A stretch of DNA of 64,000 bases from an uncultured Bacteroidales bacterium (lineage in GTDB: Bacteria; Bacteroidota; Bacteroidia; Bacteroidales; P3): contig CAJOHZ010000002.1 of the NCBI GenBank assembly GCA_905234695.1, forward strand, positions 1-64,000, in the 5' to 3' direction. Below, in pieces: positions 8,208-17,929 of the stretch. Under the pieces are notes generated by a model. It searched no databases and was not told the origin of the DNA. It saw only the letters and a list, made by a program, of their open reading frames with translations. Every line of letters begins with the position of its first letter. Position 1 is the first letter of the stretch. A program made the translations under genes and the position numbers.

Positions 8208-10337
8208 TCAGGCGTAGGAGTGCATCCCACCGAGCAACAGGTTGACGCCGAAGTAGGTGATGACAACGCTCAGAAATGCCAACAGACAGTAGAGATGGAA
8301 GAGCCTTGGATGGTGGCGAAGGCTCTTTTCGTAGAGCAGCGGCATGAGGTATATCAGCAGTGTGATAAGCGCCCATACCTCTTTGGGGTCCCAAGACCAA
8401 TAGCAGCCCCATGAGACATTGGCCCATACCGCGCCAATCATGATGCCTATGGCCAGCAATGCAGTCGCGGGGTACAGTAGCAACAGGCTGATGCGTTGCA
8501 GTCGGGTGGTTTGGGAACGCAAGATGAGCCCCGCCAAGCTGTTAAGCATGACGAAAAAGAAAAGGGCATAGGCCATCATGATGATGGTGACGTGGAGTGT
8601 TAGCAGTGGTGAGGACAGCACGGGCATGAGGTTGGTTATCGGCGGGTTGGATCCACTCATCATGGCCACCAGAAGACAAAATCCCATGGCGGGCAACGCG
8701 ATAGAAGGGGCTAGTCTGTGTCGGGGAGTTGCCAGCAGACCGATGACGCCGATGCCGATAGTCATCAGATTCATGCTGTCGAATCCGCCGGCCATGGGCG
8801 CATGGCCTCCCGCCACCCAGCGCAGTATGACGACAAGCAGCAGGAAGAGGGTCAGTGCCGCCACTGCCACCAGGGCAATTCCTTTGTTGATACAGGCCAC
8901 CTTTTCGTGGCGATTGTGGCAGTACAGCGCCAGCGCGAATGTTAGCAGTCCGAGTGTGATGCAGAGCATCGCCAACCATCTTCCGGTAGTGAGGGCATTG
9001 TAGAGTCGTTCGGCATTGATGCGACTCTCTGAGGGTAGCAGGTCTGCAGCTTGTCTCTGCTGAAATTGTCGAGTCTTCTCGAACACCGTTGAAAGCGTCT
9101 CGAAGTCGCCGCTTACCACCAACTCCTGACAATAGCTGAGTTGTTTTCGGACAAAAAGGTATTCGTCGTCGCCAACCCCGAGGGGCAGGTCATCGCTTTG
9201 CGAGTACCAATTGATGGTTCCATTGCTGTCGGCCAGTGGATAGATTTTAAGCATCTGACCGCTGAAAAGCATTTGTACGAGATTGTATTTCTCGTGTATG
9301 GCACGCATTCCACCAGGCATAGGGTGCCTTTCGAACAGGTCCTGATGGGCGGCCAGGTTACTGAACGAGGTATAGGCACCCTCCATGCCCAGTTGCCGAT
9401 GCATATCAACCCCTTTGACTTTTATCATCGGCTCCTGGCTCCAGTCATCGAAATAGAAGACCCATCCAGCCAGTACTTGTTCTGAGGAAAGCCCTTGATA
9501 GGTGGGTTTTCCATAGAGTTTTGTGGTGAAATCTTTTGCGAGGGTCTGCAGCGGAGATATCCGCCCCTTGTACAGCACGTACACCTGACCCATTTGATCC
9601 GCGACAGTTTGCGGCAGGGTGCGTGGAGTGGCGTGGGCAGTAACGCCGAAGGTCAACAGCAAAAGCAATGTGCCACCTTTCAACATACGGCGGAAACGCG
9701 AACCGGGCGTAAGAAACATCCATACCAGTCCCACCAGCAGCATCAGATAACCGAGATAGGTGACGGCGATGCCGACGGGGTCGTGCGCCACGCTCAGCGT
9801 GGAGTTTCCTTCGGAATCGTAGTCCTCTTGGTAGAAGCGGTATCCGTCTTTGCGCAGAATGTGGTTCATGGAAATATCCGCTGATTCTCCCTCTATATTT
9901 ACATGGCTCACGAAGTCCATCGGAGCCCGAGTTCCAGGATAGTTGACCACCTCAAACCGGTCAAGAATCAGCGTGAACGGCAAAATCGCCGTGTCACCAC
10001 TATCAGTTGTAAAAGAGGTGGTTGCCTTGCCGGGCTGCATGGTAACATGACCGTGCTGTCCAGTCCAGAAGGTGAGCGCGCCGCCAAGCAAGATGATTGC
10101 CACCGAGGAGCAGAGCAGCAGTCGGTGAGGAACAAGCCACAGACGGTGCCGTACCACGGCGGCCACCGCCGCCACTCCAAACACGGCTAACAGCAGGCAG
10201 AACCACCAGGAACCATAGAAGAGGTCGACGGCCACCTCATGTCCGCGGCTGCGTTCCACAATGGTACCGACGGCGAACACGCACACCGTCGGCACCATGA
10301 GGATGAGTGGCCATAGTTTCGAGAGTTTCCGTGACAT
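8208..10337 (-). CDS. System II cytochrome c biogenesis protein, ResB-CcsA fusion (CcsBA-like)
   Basis: N-terminal ResB-like part (VGTIVERSRGHEVAVDLFYGSWWF); C-terminal CcsA haem-handling WGCYWSWDPKEVWAL (WGxxWxWD); ATG at 10337. Confidence 0.9.
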   Translation of the reverse strand: MSRKLSKLWPLILMVPTVCVFAVGTIVERSRGHEVAVDLFYGSWWFCLLLAVFGVAAVAAVVRHRLWLVPHRLLLCSSVAIILLGGALTFWTGQHGHVTMQPGKATTSFTTDSGDTAILPFTLILDRFEVVNYPGTRAPMDFVSHVNIEGESADISMNHILRKDGYRFYQEDYDSEGNSTLSVAHDPVGIAVTYLGYLMLLVGLVWMFLTPGSRFRRMLKGGTLLLLLTFGVTAHATPRTLPQTVADQMGQVYVLYKGRISPLQTLAKDFTTKLYGKPTYQGLSSEQVLAGWVFYFDDWSQEPMIKVKGVDMHRQLGMEGAYTSFSNLAAHQDLFERHPMPGGMRAIHEKYNLVQMLFSGQMLKIYPLADSNGTINWYSQSDDLPLGVGDDEYLFVRKQLSYCQELVVSGDFETLSTVFEKTRQFQQRQAADLLPSESRINAERLYNALTTGRWLAMLCITLGLLTFALALYCHNRHEKVACINKGIALVAVAALTLFLLLVVILRWVAGGHAPMAGGFDSMNLMTIGIGVIGLLATPRHRLAPSIALPAMGFCLLVAMMSGSNPPITNLMPVLSSPLLTLHVTIIMMAYALFFFVMLNSLAGLILRSQTTRLQRISLLLLYPATALLAIGIMIGAVWANVSWGCYWSWDPKEVWALITLLIYLMPLLYEKSLRHHPRLFHLYCLLAFLSVVITYFGVNLLLGGMHSYA

Positions 10338-10338
10338 G

Positions 10339-11937
10339 CTAGATGGCGTTGATGAATTTGACCACGGCTTCCCGATCTTCTTTCGACAGTTGGCGGAATT
10401 TCTCCACTGTCCAGCGGGCATCGCTGCCGGGGCAACCATGCCACATGATGGCTTCCATTACGTTACGGGCACGGCAGTCGTGCAGACGATCAGCATGACC
10501 GCTGCATACAGGCGATAACCCACGCCCCCACAGCGGGGTGGTGCGGCACCAGCCTGTGCGAATGTCGTTGGGCATACGGAGACGGTGCTGGACCATGTCG
10601 CTATACGGCCATATTTTCTGATAAGGATAGCGTGGCAGCCGTGCGTCGGCATCGCTGAAAAAGCCGTTGGGGTCAGTGAAGTTGTCGGGACCTGTGGTCC
10701 AACTGGGACGGTGGCAGGCAGCACATCCCAGGTCGCGGAACAGCTTGCGTCCCCGTTGAACGGTGGGGTCGGCTAGGTTACGGGCGGCAGGTACTGCCAA
10801 ACCACGATGCCACACCATGAAGTCTACATAATTCTGGTCACTCATCTCGGCGGGCAACGTGTCGCACATCAGGTAATTGTAGATGTCGGTCTCGGGGTCG
10901 CCACTCTTGTTCCATTGGGGGAAGTAGCGGTAAAAATCGGCCTGTACTTCGGGGTCTTGCGAGGCGCGGGTGGCATAGATACTCTTGTTGAGACTGAGAT
11001 AATGGCTCCGGCGGTCACTGCGGTTGACGTTTGTGATATTCCAGATGGCATTGGCGCCAGCGGCATCCTGCAAGGGTCCGCGGCTCAGCGCGTAGGTGAA
11101 CCGTTTGGGGTGGGTAGTGTTGCCGTACAATGATGCCCAGTCAGCGCCGGCCCAGATAGCAGGATTGAGGTCCGCACCAGCCTCGTATTCTTTCAGGTAC
11201 TGCGCTTTGAGCGAGTCGTCGGGGATGGCGTCAAGTAACCCTGTACCATAGATACCGATGGTGCTTTCCAAACGGAATCCCAGATTGGCATAGGGTACGG
11301 AAAGCGGTGCGTAAAAAGCATCTTCAGGGATGGTGACTTCAGGGTATATCAGGCTGTAACTCTCGCCGTCGGGGAAGGTGTTTCCCCATTCGTCAGTGTA
11401 ACTGAGCCAAGCAATGTCAATTTTGCTTTCGTCAATGGAGGGTTTGAAGGGAGCCACCGCCTTTGTTTGTGGCATTCCGGCCACCGAGGTCTCGTAGGGT
11501 TCATTGGGGAGGGTTTTGTTATACACTACCAGCAGGTATCCGTTGCCCCAGTCGTCGGCGCGATAGCGCTCCATACGGCGGCCGTGGCCATAGCCTGGAT
11601 GGCAGGCCTCGCATGACGAACGTACATACAACGGTCCTAAACCGTTGAATGGCGGGTTGTTTTGGGTGACCGTGTGTTCAAAGAAGAATTCCCCGTATTT
11701 GAAGGCATTCACCATGCCAGCCTGCTCAACGGCAGGGGTGGGGTCCTCGAAGGCCGAGGCCGATTGGTTGAAGGTGGTCCCCAGTCGTCCACCGGCATAG
11801 GTCTCTTCTTCAACTCCCTCGGCGGCAGGACTGCCGGGTTCTATAGGGGTGATCTCTTCCGGATCCTTATTGCATGCCACTAGCCCCACCAGAGTGAAAG
11901 CAGCAACCAAAGAGAATAAACGTGTGTGTCTCATCAT
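10339..11937 (-). CDS. di-heme oxidoreductase (DHOR/DUF1111-type, putative thiol oxidoreductase) lipoprotein
   Basis: Lipobox LVAC; two c-type haem motifs CEACH and CAACH; WCRTTPLWGRGLS...DRLHDCRARNVMEAIMWHG typical of the family. Confidence 0.88.
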   Translation of the reverse strand: MMRHTRLFSLVAAFTLVGLVACNKDPEEITPIEPGSPAAEGVEEETYAGGRLGTTFNQSASAFEDPTPAVEQAGMVNAFKYGEFFFEHTVTQNNPPFNGLGPLYVRSSCEACHPGYGHGRRMERYRADDWGNGYLLVVYNKTLPNEPYETSVAGMPQTKAVAPFKPSIDESKIDIAWLSYTDEWGNTFPDGESYSLIYPEVTIPEDAFYAPLSVPYANLGFRLESTIGIYGTGLLDAIPDDSLKAQYLKEYEAGADLNPAIWAGADWASLYGNTTHPKRFTYALSRGPLQDAAGANAIWNITNVNRSDRRSHYLSLNKSIYATRASQDPEVQADFYRYFPQWNKSGDPETDIYNYLMCDTLPAEMSDQNYVDFMVWHRGLAVPAARNLADPTVQRGRKLFRDLGCAACHRPSWTTGPDNFTDPNGFFSDADARLPRYPYQKIWPYSDMVQHRLRMPNDIRTGWCRTTPLWGRGLSPVCSGHADRLHDCRARNVMEAIMWHGCPGSDARWTVEKFRQLSKEDREAVVKFINAI

Positions 11938-11962
11938 ATTTGTTTTTTTAGATTAGATGGGT

Positions 11963-13135
11963 TTAGTTATTACGCAGATAGTCGATGGCAGTACCTAATG
12001 CATCGCTCAACTCAGCACAGGCTTCCACGGCAGCCCCGTTAGCGGCATCGCTATAGTGCAATACAAAGGGAACTGGCATGGCATCAATCTTGGCCAGAGC
12101 GTTGTCGATGGCGGCACAAATGGTGGCATCCAGCGAGGCGTTACGGTCGCTGAGGTATTTGTGCAACGATTTGTCGTTGTTGCGCTGCCCCACCACGCCG
12201 CCATAGTACACATTCTGGATGCTGACGATGTTGTTATGGAAGTCGATGATGGATTTTTGGCTGTAGGGCGACTCGATATAAGTGATGTCCTCGCCGTGCC
12301 ATGCAGCGTAGATTTTCGAACTGCCCACTTCGTCGGCAATATCCGAGCAGCCCTGCATGATGGCCATGAGGGCAGCGTTCCGGCTGGCATAGGTGCTTCC
12401 AGCCTTGCCGGCATTCTTCATGTTTTGGCCGTAACTGCTGCTGCCACCAGCCACGGTATAGCTCATCTCCATTTCGTCGAGTTTAGAGATATGGCTCGCC
12501 GGGGCATTGTCGCCCATCCAGCCCACCTCTAGCTGATAGCAACGGTTGCGCAAATCGCCCGACACAGCCACGACGTATGTCCATTGGTCGGCAGTGATGT
12601 CCGAGATATTCTTGGCATGTCCGTCAGTAAACAGGATGTATTCGATGCCGTGGAATCCCAACAGGGCGTTTCCCAGTCGCTCACCAGCTACCACATCGCC
12701 ATCATCGCCCTCAAGGGCGGCTAGCATAGCGGGACTGTTCATCAGTGTGTGGAAGGCATCTTCGTCCAACGGCCATGAGTCGATATGCGGGTCAATGCCG
12801 AAATCGCCCGCTGCGCCGAAGAGGAAGGCTTCGCTTTTCTCCCATTCCTCGCGGGCGGCAAGGAATGTCTCGCAGGCAGTCTGCAAACCAGATTGGGAAG
12901 GATTGGCCTTCAACGCAGCCAGCTGATCGGCCAACAACTCGGCTTTGGCAGCCAAGGCACCATATGTGGGGGCCACGGTGTGGTCCACAAACTGGGCGGC
13001 CACTTCCGCTGCCGCTTGCTCGTCGTTGGTAAGTGTTCCGGGTTCAGGGACTGGCTCATCTTTTTTGCAGCCCGACAGGCATACAGCGGCAGTCAACGCC
13101 ACCGCCATGCAGAGTTTTACTAAAGGTTTTTTCAT
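11963..13135 (-). CDS. imelysin (M75-like) family lipoprotein
   Basis: Lipobox CLSGCKK; GFHGIEYILF (GxHxxE motif); HGEDITYIESPYSQKSIIDFHNNIVSIQNVYYGG. Confidence 0.87.
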   Translation of the reverse strand: MKKPLVKLCMAVALTAAVCLSGCKKDEPVPEPGTLTNDEQAAAEVAAQFVDHTVAPTYGALAAKAELLADQLAALKANPSQSGLQTACETFLAAREEWEKSEAFLFGAAGDFGIDPHIDSWPLDEDAFHTLMNSPAMLAALEGDDGDVVAGERLGNALLGFHGIEYILFTDGHAKNISDITADQWTYVVAVSGDLRNRCYQLEVGWMGDNAPASHISKLDEMEMSYTVAGGSSSYGQNMKNAGKAGSTYASRNAALMAIMQGCSDIADEVGSSKIYAAWHGEDITYIESPYSQKSIIDFHNNIVSIQNVYYGGVVGQRNNDKSLHKYLSDRNASLDATICAAIDNALAKIDAMPVPFVLHYSDAANGAAVEACAELSDALGTAIDYLRNN

Positions 13136-13172
13136 GGTATTGAAGTTTAGTTGATGTATTGATTTCGGATAT

Positions 13173-14462
13173 CTAGTTAAAAAATCCCGCCCATGTCATG
13201 CCGACGGCTACCCAGGGTTCAGGGTTGTATTGGCTACTGAACCGGCGTAGTCCCCATTCGGCTTTGACGGCGATTTTAGGCAGCGGAAAATAGTTCACGC
13301 CGATAGTCAGCACTTGCCGGGCAGTCCATTCGATATCGGCAAATCCCTCGGCAGGCACATAACTGTCATACTGGTCATAACGGCCGAAAAGGTAAAGTTT
13401 CTGGTCAGTCGAACTCCAGGCCATGAGATTGAGCCCCACCTCGTGAGAGATGTCATAAGCATTACGCCCCACAGGTGTGTGGGGATAGGGATTGCCCGTC
13501 ATAGTGGTCTGATTCTTGTTGCGAGTCGAGACAAGGTCGGCATCATCCAGATAGCCGTAGTCCACGTTTCCGCGCACCATGAAATACTTATTTTTGAAGG
13601 CGAAGTCGAAGGCTCCTACCAGCACTGTCCCAGTGGCACCATAGTATTTCGATGTCTCTTGATATACGGTGGTGGTTATGTCGTTGTTGAATGTGTTGCC
13701 CGCATAGCCCGAGATGCTCATCCGCAAGCCACGGACACCGATCCAGTCTACACGGAACGCTCCTGCCAAACTGTTGGCAGGACGGAACTCGTATGGTGAG
13801 GCAGATCCATTGTGAATCCATCCTGCCTCGTTGAACAGGTTACTATTCAAGGCAGGTAACAATTGCACTTCATACCGCCAAGCACCCGCACGCCCCCACA
13901 GGCTCACACCCGTCTCGTGCCATGTACAGGGCAAAATAGTATTCTCGCCCTCAGGTCGATAAACGGTAAAGAACTGCGTGGGCAGGTGGCTGTTGTTGGT
14001 CATGCCTACAGGCACTACGATATGCCCTGCACGGATGTTCAACGCGGGGCTGAAGCTCTTCTGTACCCAGAACTGCTCCAATGCCACCTCACCACCACGC
14101 TCCACTTCTTGCTCGAATTCGCCAGTTTCTTCTGTCTCTTTCTCAACTGCGGCTTCCACACCTCCGTGTTCGAACTCTATTTCAGTGCCCATGCTCCATC
14201 CGTGGCCATAATCATAGCCTAGCATCAGTACAGCATGAGGCAGGTCCACCCGTCCGTGACCACGGCTGTCAGCATAGCGGTCGGCGTGGGAATACCGGAA
14301 CACATTGTCGCTATAGAAATTGTATTTGTATACAGCCTCTCCGTAACCACCAATAGTGAGGCGGTTCGCTTTGGCGGAGCTGTCCTGTTGGGCCGACACA
14401 GAAATGGTTGCGGCTCCCATCAACAATGTGCAAACAACTGCTTTTGTGATAATTCTGCTCAT
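13173..14462 (-). CDS. outer-membrane porin-like beta-barrel protein
   Basis: Signal peptide MSRIITKAVVCTLLMGAATISVSAQQ; repeated beta-strand patterns; ends in aromatic VGMTWAGFFN; ORF extends to 14513. Confidence 0.72.
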   Translation of the reverse strand: MSRIITKAVVCTLLMGAATISVSAQQDSSAKANRLTIGGYGEAVYKYNFYSDNVFRYSHADRYADSRGHGRVDLPHAVLMLGYDYGHGWSMGTEIEFEHGGVEAAVEKETEETGEFEQEVERGGEVALEQFWVQKSFSPALNIRAGHIVVPVGMTNNSHLPTQFFTVYRPEGENTILPCTWHETGVSLWGRAGAWRYEVQLLPALNSNLFNEAGWIHNGSASPYEFRPANSLAGAFRVDWIGVRGLRMSISGYAGNTFNNDITTTVYQETSKYYGATGTVLVGAFDFAFKNKYFMVRGNVDYGYLDDADLVSTRNKNQTTMTGNPYPHTPVGRNAYDISHEVGLNLMAWSSTDQKLYLFGRYDQYDSYVPAEGFADIEWTARQVLTIGVNYFPLPKIAVKAEWGLRRFSSQYNPEPWVAVGMTWAGFFN

Positions 14463-14664
14463 GGCATACATTGATTTTGTTTTGCAAAGATCGTAAATGC
14501 CGCATGTCTGCACAATCCCTATTAGTGGTTATTTTTAGTGCCGGCTAAACGCGACAAACTTCCGCAATAATCCTTTGCGGAAAATCTAACGAATTGTGTG
14601 ATAGTTTGTAATGAAAAGAATCCCGTTATGTACGCGACTCACTACTGTTAATGATTCTCTCACC

Positions 14665-15480
14665 CTATTCCGGAAGGGGGGCGGAAGGGGAGAGCAATGT
14701 GAGCAGGGTGGTACGGGCGAGGGTCTCGGGAATTCCTTCAAGGGCCTGACGGGCCTGACGGGCATGGTCTGCAATCAATCCGAGAGGGTCAATGCCTTCG
14801 GGTAAAGCTGCGTCATGGAACTTGTCGAGGCTCTTCATGTCATCCTGCAATTGAAATATCATTCCGTAATGGTAACCAAACTGTTGCATATTTTCAATAT
14901 ACACTCCTGTAGGAGTCTCTCCAAAGGACATAGCACCCAGTCGACAGCAGGTGTCCATCAGTGAAGCGGTTTTATATCCGATGACCGTGAGGTAATCTTT
15001 CAGGGAGGTCCTTTTTTGCCGGGTAAGAGAAAGTTGCCAAAGCTCACCTTGGCTCATGGCGGCAACGGTATGGCTCACTAGTTTTGATATCTCGTTGTCG
15101 CCCACCTCGTGCAGCAGCGTCATCACCTGTGCCAGATAGTAGTCGCCGCACAGTACTGCCGTTTGGTTGTCCCAGTGGTGTCGCACAGAGTCGTGTCCGC
15201 GCCGTTGGTCAGATTCGTCCACCACGTCATCGTGCATTAGGGTGGCATTGTGTAGCAGTTCCATGGCTACCGCCAGTCGGATATGATGAGGGTGCATTGT
15301 ACCGCATGCCTTGGCCGACAATAAGACTAACAGAGGCCGCAATTGCTTCCCGGGACAAGAGGCCAGATAGCGGCCCACTTCGTCCAACAAGGGCGTCTGG
15401 TGCCAGATGCGGCGGCCGTATTCTTCTGCGAACTGTTGGAATTCGCTGGCTACAGGGGCTCGTAGTTGGTCGAGGGTCAT
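14665..15480 (-). CDS. polyprenyl synthetase family protein (divergent second Asp-rich motif)
   Basis: GKQLRPLLVLLSAKACG; MLLHNATLMHDDVVDESDQRRG-like first aspartate-rich motif; second motif reads FQLQDDMKSLDK. Confidence 0.85.
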   Translation of the reverse strand: MTLDQLRAPVASEFQQFAEEYGRRIWHQTPLLDEVGRYLASCPGKQLRPLLVLLSAKACGTMHPHHIRLAVAMELLHNATLMHDDVVDESDQRRGHDSVRHHWDNQTAVLCGDYYLAQVMTLLHEVGDNEISKLVSHTVAAMSQGELWQLSLTRQKRTSLKDYLTVIGYKTASLMDTCCRLGAMSFGETPTGVYIENMQQFGYHYGMIFQLQDDMKSLDKFHDAALPEGIDPLGLIADHARQARQALEGIPETLARTTLLTLLSPSAPLPE

Positions 15481-15495
15481 GCGGAATGAGTGGTG

Positions 15496-15927
15496 TTAGT
15501 TGATTTTGCTTTGCGGAAGGTGGATGCCTGAGGTAGTGACCATGGCGATAGGGGTTCCTTCCTCATCGCTGACAGTGATGGAATAGGCGCACGTGGTGCG
15601 TCCCTGCCGTAAGCAGGTGGCCGTCGCGGTGAGGGTGTTGCCATGGGGCTGTGCGAGATACTGGACATGGGTATCAAACGAGACCCATGCCAGCGGGGTG
15701 TTGTCTGCCAGACAGCCGCTGTTAGCGGCAGCGGCAAAGGCCAGGTCTGCCAGCGTGAAGATTACGCCGCCCATCACCGCACCCATAGCGTTGCGATGGC
15801 GCGGAAGCAGCGCCACCGAGCATCGGGCATGGTTAGGCTGCACCTCCTCAATGCTAATGCCAGTGGCCTCTGTGGCGTAACGGTCGTATGCAAACGTCTC
15901 GCGAGCCTTAAGCGTTAAACTCGTCAT
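15496..15927 (-). CDS. PaaI-like hotdog-fold thioesterase
   Basis: RHRNAMGAVMGGVIFTLADLAFAAAANS hotdog signature. Confidence 0.85.
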   Translation of the reverse strand: MTSLTLKARETFAYDRYATEATGISIEEVQPNHARCSVALLPRHRNAMGAVMGGVIFTLADLAFAAAANSGCLADNTPLAWVSFDTHVQYLAQPHGNTLTATATCLRQGRTTCAYSITVSDEEGTPIAMVTTSGIHLPQSKIN

Positions 15928-16792
15928 AGAGTGAGGAAATCTTGTTGTACAGCGGTTTGCTCACCTTCACCAAGGGCATACGCAACACGTTATTGGCATA
16001 GCCTTCAATCTCGATGAGTGCCTTGATGCCGGCAGGGTTGCCCTCCTCGAAAATGGCGTTCATCAAAGGTAACATGCGGTAGTGGAGGGGTAGCGCCTTC
16101 TTGAGGTCGCCTTTGAGCGCGAATTTGACCATTGACGACATTTCCTGCGGCAGTGCGTTGGCCAGCACCGAGATAACCCCCGATGCGCCCAGTGTGAGCA
16201 TAGGATAGGTGAGAGCGTCATCGCCCGAGATGACGGAGAACCGTTCCGGCTTGTTTCGGATAATATGCATCACTTGCGCAAGATTGCCCGAAGCCTCTTT
16301 GATGCCAATGATATTGGGACATTCATTGGCCAGTTGGAGGGTTGTTTCGGCGGCGATATTGACCCCCGTCCGGCCGGGAACATTATAAATCACCACTGGC
16401 ACAGGCGACACTTCCGACACCATCTTGAAATGCTGGGCCAGTCCCCGTTGGTTGGGCTTGTTGTAGTAAGGCGCCACAGAGAGGATACCGCTGATGCCGT
16501 CGAAGTTGGTCTTGGCAATAGCGTCGGTGAGAGCCTGTGTGTTGTTGCCACCCATGCCAAGCATGATGGGTTTGCGTCCTCCGACACACTCCACGATGAA
16601 GTCCTGCACAGCGTGCCGTTCAGTTTCGGTCATGGTGGCCGCCTCGCTGGTCGTGCCCAGGGCGACAATATAGTCTACTCCGCTGTTGAGATTATAGTTA
16701 ATCAATGCTTCCAGCTTGCTGAAATCGATGGTGTCCTGCTTTCTGAACGGGGTGATTAGTGCAACCCCGGTACCGGTGAATGGATTTTTCAT
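15908..16792 (-). CDS. dapA: 4-hydroxy-tetrahydrodipicolinate synthase
   Basis: GTGVALITPF; GTTSEAATMT; YNVPGRTGVN; GIKEASGN; full-length 294 aa. Confidence 0.95.
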   Translation of the reverse strand: MKNPFTGTGVALITPFRKQDTIDFSKLEALINYNLNSGVDYIVALGTTSEAATMTETERHAVQDFIVECVGGRKPIMLGMGGNNTQALTDAIAKTNFDGISGILSVAPYYNKPNQRGLAQHFKMVSEVSPVPVVIYNVPGRTGVNIAAETTLQLANECPNIIGIKEASGNLAQVMHIIRNKPERFSVISGDDALTYPMLTLGASGVISVLANALPQEMSSMVKFALKGDLKKALPLHYRMLPLMNAIFEEGNPAGIKALIEIEGYANNVLRMPLVKVSKPLYNKISSLYDEFNA

Positions 16793-16816
16793 GGATGTAG
16801 TATCTGTACTTTCTGT

Positions 16817-17329
16817 TTATTTTCTGATTTGGGTGAGGTAGGTGAGGAGCTGGGTGAGGTATTCTGCCAACACCCGCGGTCCACGGCCGCGTAGGAAGAG
16901 ATCGTAACATTGCTCGGCCAGTGGTGAAGGCAATTGGGTGGTGTCGTCGTAAGCTACCCGCAACAACGCTCTGCTCTTCATTGTGACATATAGACCAAAG
17001 GGGTCGTCGGCAGTGGCGATGTTGACCAACAGGTCATAGGATTCCTTGATAAAGAAAGCAATGAAGTCCATTGTGGGCAAACCGTTGTGGTCTTGCACTG
17101 TGGCGGTGTCGGCAGGCATCTCTATTGTGGTGACTTTGATGCCGCGGTTGGTCATGTGGCGGGTGAACTGGTTGAGGGTAACCTTGTCATCGTCGCTCAA
17201 AGCACGGGCGACAATGCCGATGGAGTGTATATCATCCAAATGCATAATCTTCTTCCTGCGAGGCAGTGAGGCCAACCGCTGGAGGGTGCGGACACGCTGT
17301 TGTTCCTTTATGGGAGAGAGGGTGGCCAT
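16817..17329 (-). CDS. DUF6913-like Bacteroidota conserved protein
   Basis: 171-aa product from ATG at 17329 (ORF to 17404 overlaps rnhB); conserved-looking and adjacent to dapA. Confidence 0.6.
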   Translation of the reverse strand: MATLSPIKEQQRVRTLQRLASLPRRKKIMHLDDIHSIGIVARALSDDDKVTLNQFTRHMTNRGIKVTTIEMPADTATVQDHNGLPTMDFIAFFIKESYDLLVNIATADDPFGLYVTMKSRALLRVAYDDTTQLPSPLAEQCYDLFLRGRGPRVLAEYLTQLLTYLTQIRK

Positions 17330-17330
17330 G

Positions 17331-17922
17331 TTATGCTTGGATTGGTTTAGACAATTTGAAACTCTTGCGGTGCAATGGCGTGGGGCCATACTGTGCCAGT
17401 GCACGGTAATGTTCGGCGGTAGGATAGCCCTTGTTACGATCCCACCCGTATTGTGGGTAGCGGCGATGCAGTTCCTGCATGTAGTCGTCCCTGTAGGTCT
17501 TGGCCAGTATCGAGGCTGCGGCGATGGAGAGGTATTTTCCGTCGCCTTTTACCACGGTGAAGTAGGGGATGAGCCCTTCGTTGTAAAATCGGTTGCCGTC
17601 AATCAAAAGCAACTCGGGGGTAAGGGAGAGTTGTTGCACGGCTATGTTCATGGCGTGCATCGATGCCCGCAGTATGTTTCGGCGGTCAATCTCGTCGGCT
17701 TCCACCCGTGCCACTGCCCATGCCAGCGCATCGCGCTCAATCTCGTCACGCAGTTCGTAACGCTGAGCCTCGGTAAACTGCTTGGAGTCGTTGAGTCGGT
17801 CGTTGCGATAGTCTTTGGGCAAGACAACGGCGCCCGCAAATACCGCTCCAGCAAGACATCCGCGGCCGGCTTCGTCGCAGCCGCATTCAATCAAATCGGG
17901 CGTATGTTGTGACAGCAGCATA
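17331..17922 (-). CDS. rnhB: ribonuclease HII
   Basis: ECGCDEAGRGCLAGAVFAGAVVLP; DSKQFTEAQR; SIAAASILAKTYRDDYM; ATG at 17922 (ORF to 18032). Confidence 0.95.
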
Positions 17923-17929
17923 TCAGGGA

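Noticed and set aside
14560-14582. ttccgca...tgcggaa inverted repeat upstream of the porin gene
   Set aside because: Short 7-bp arms and no clear T-tail or conserved operator; too weak to call as regulator site without comparative data.
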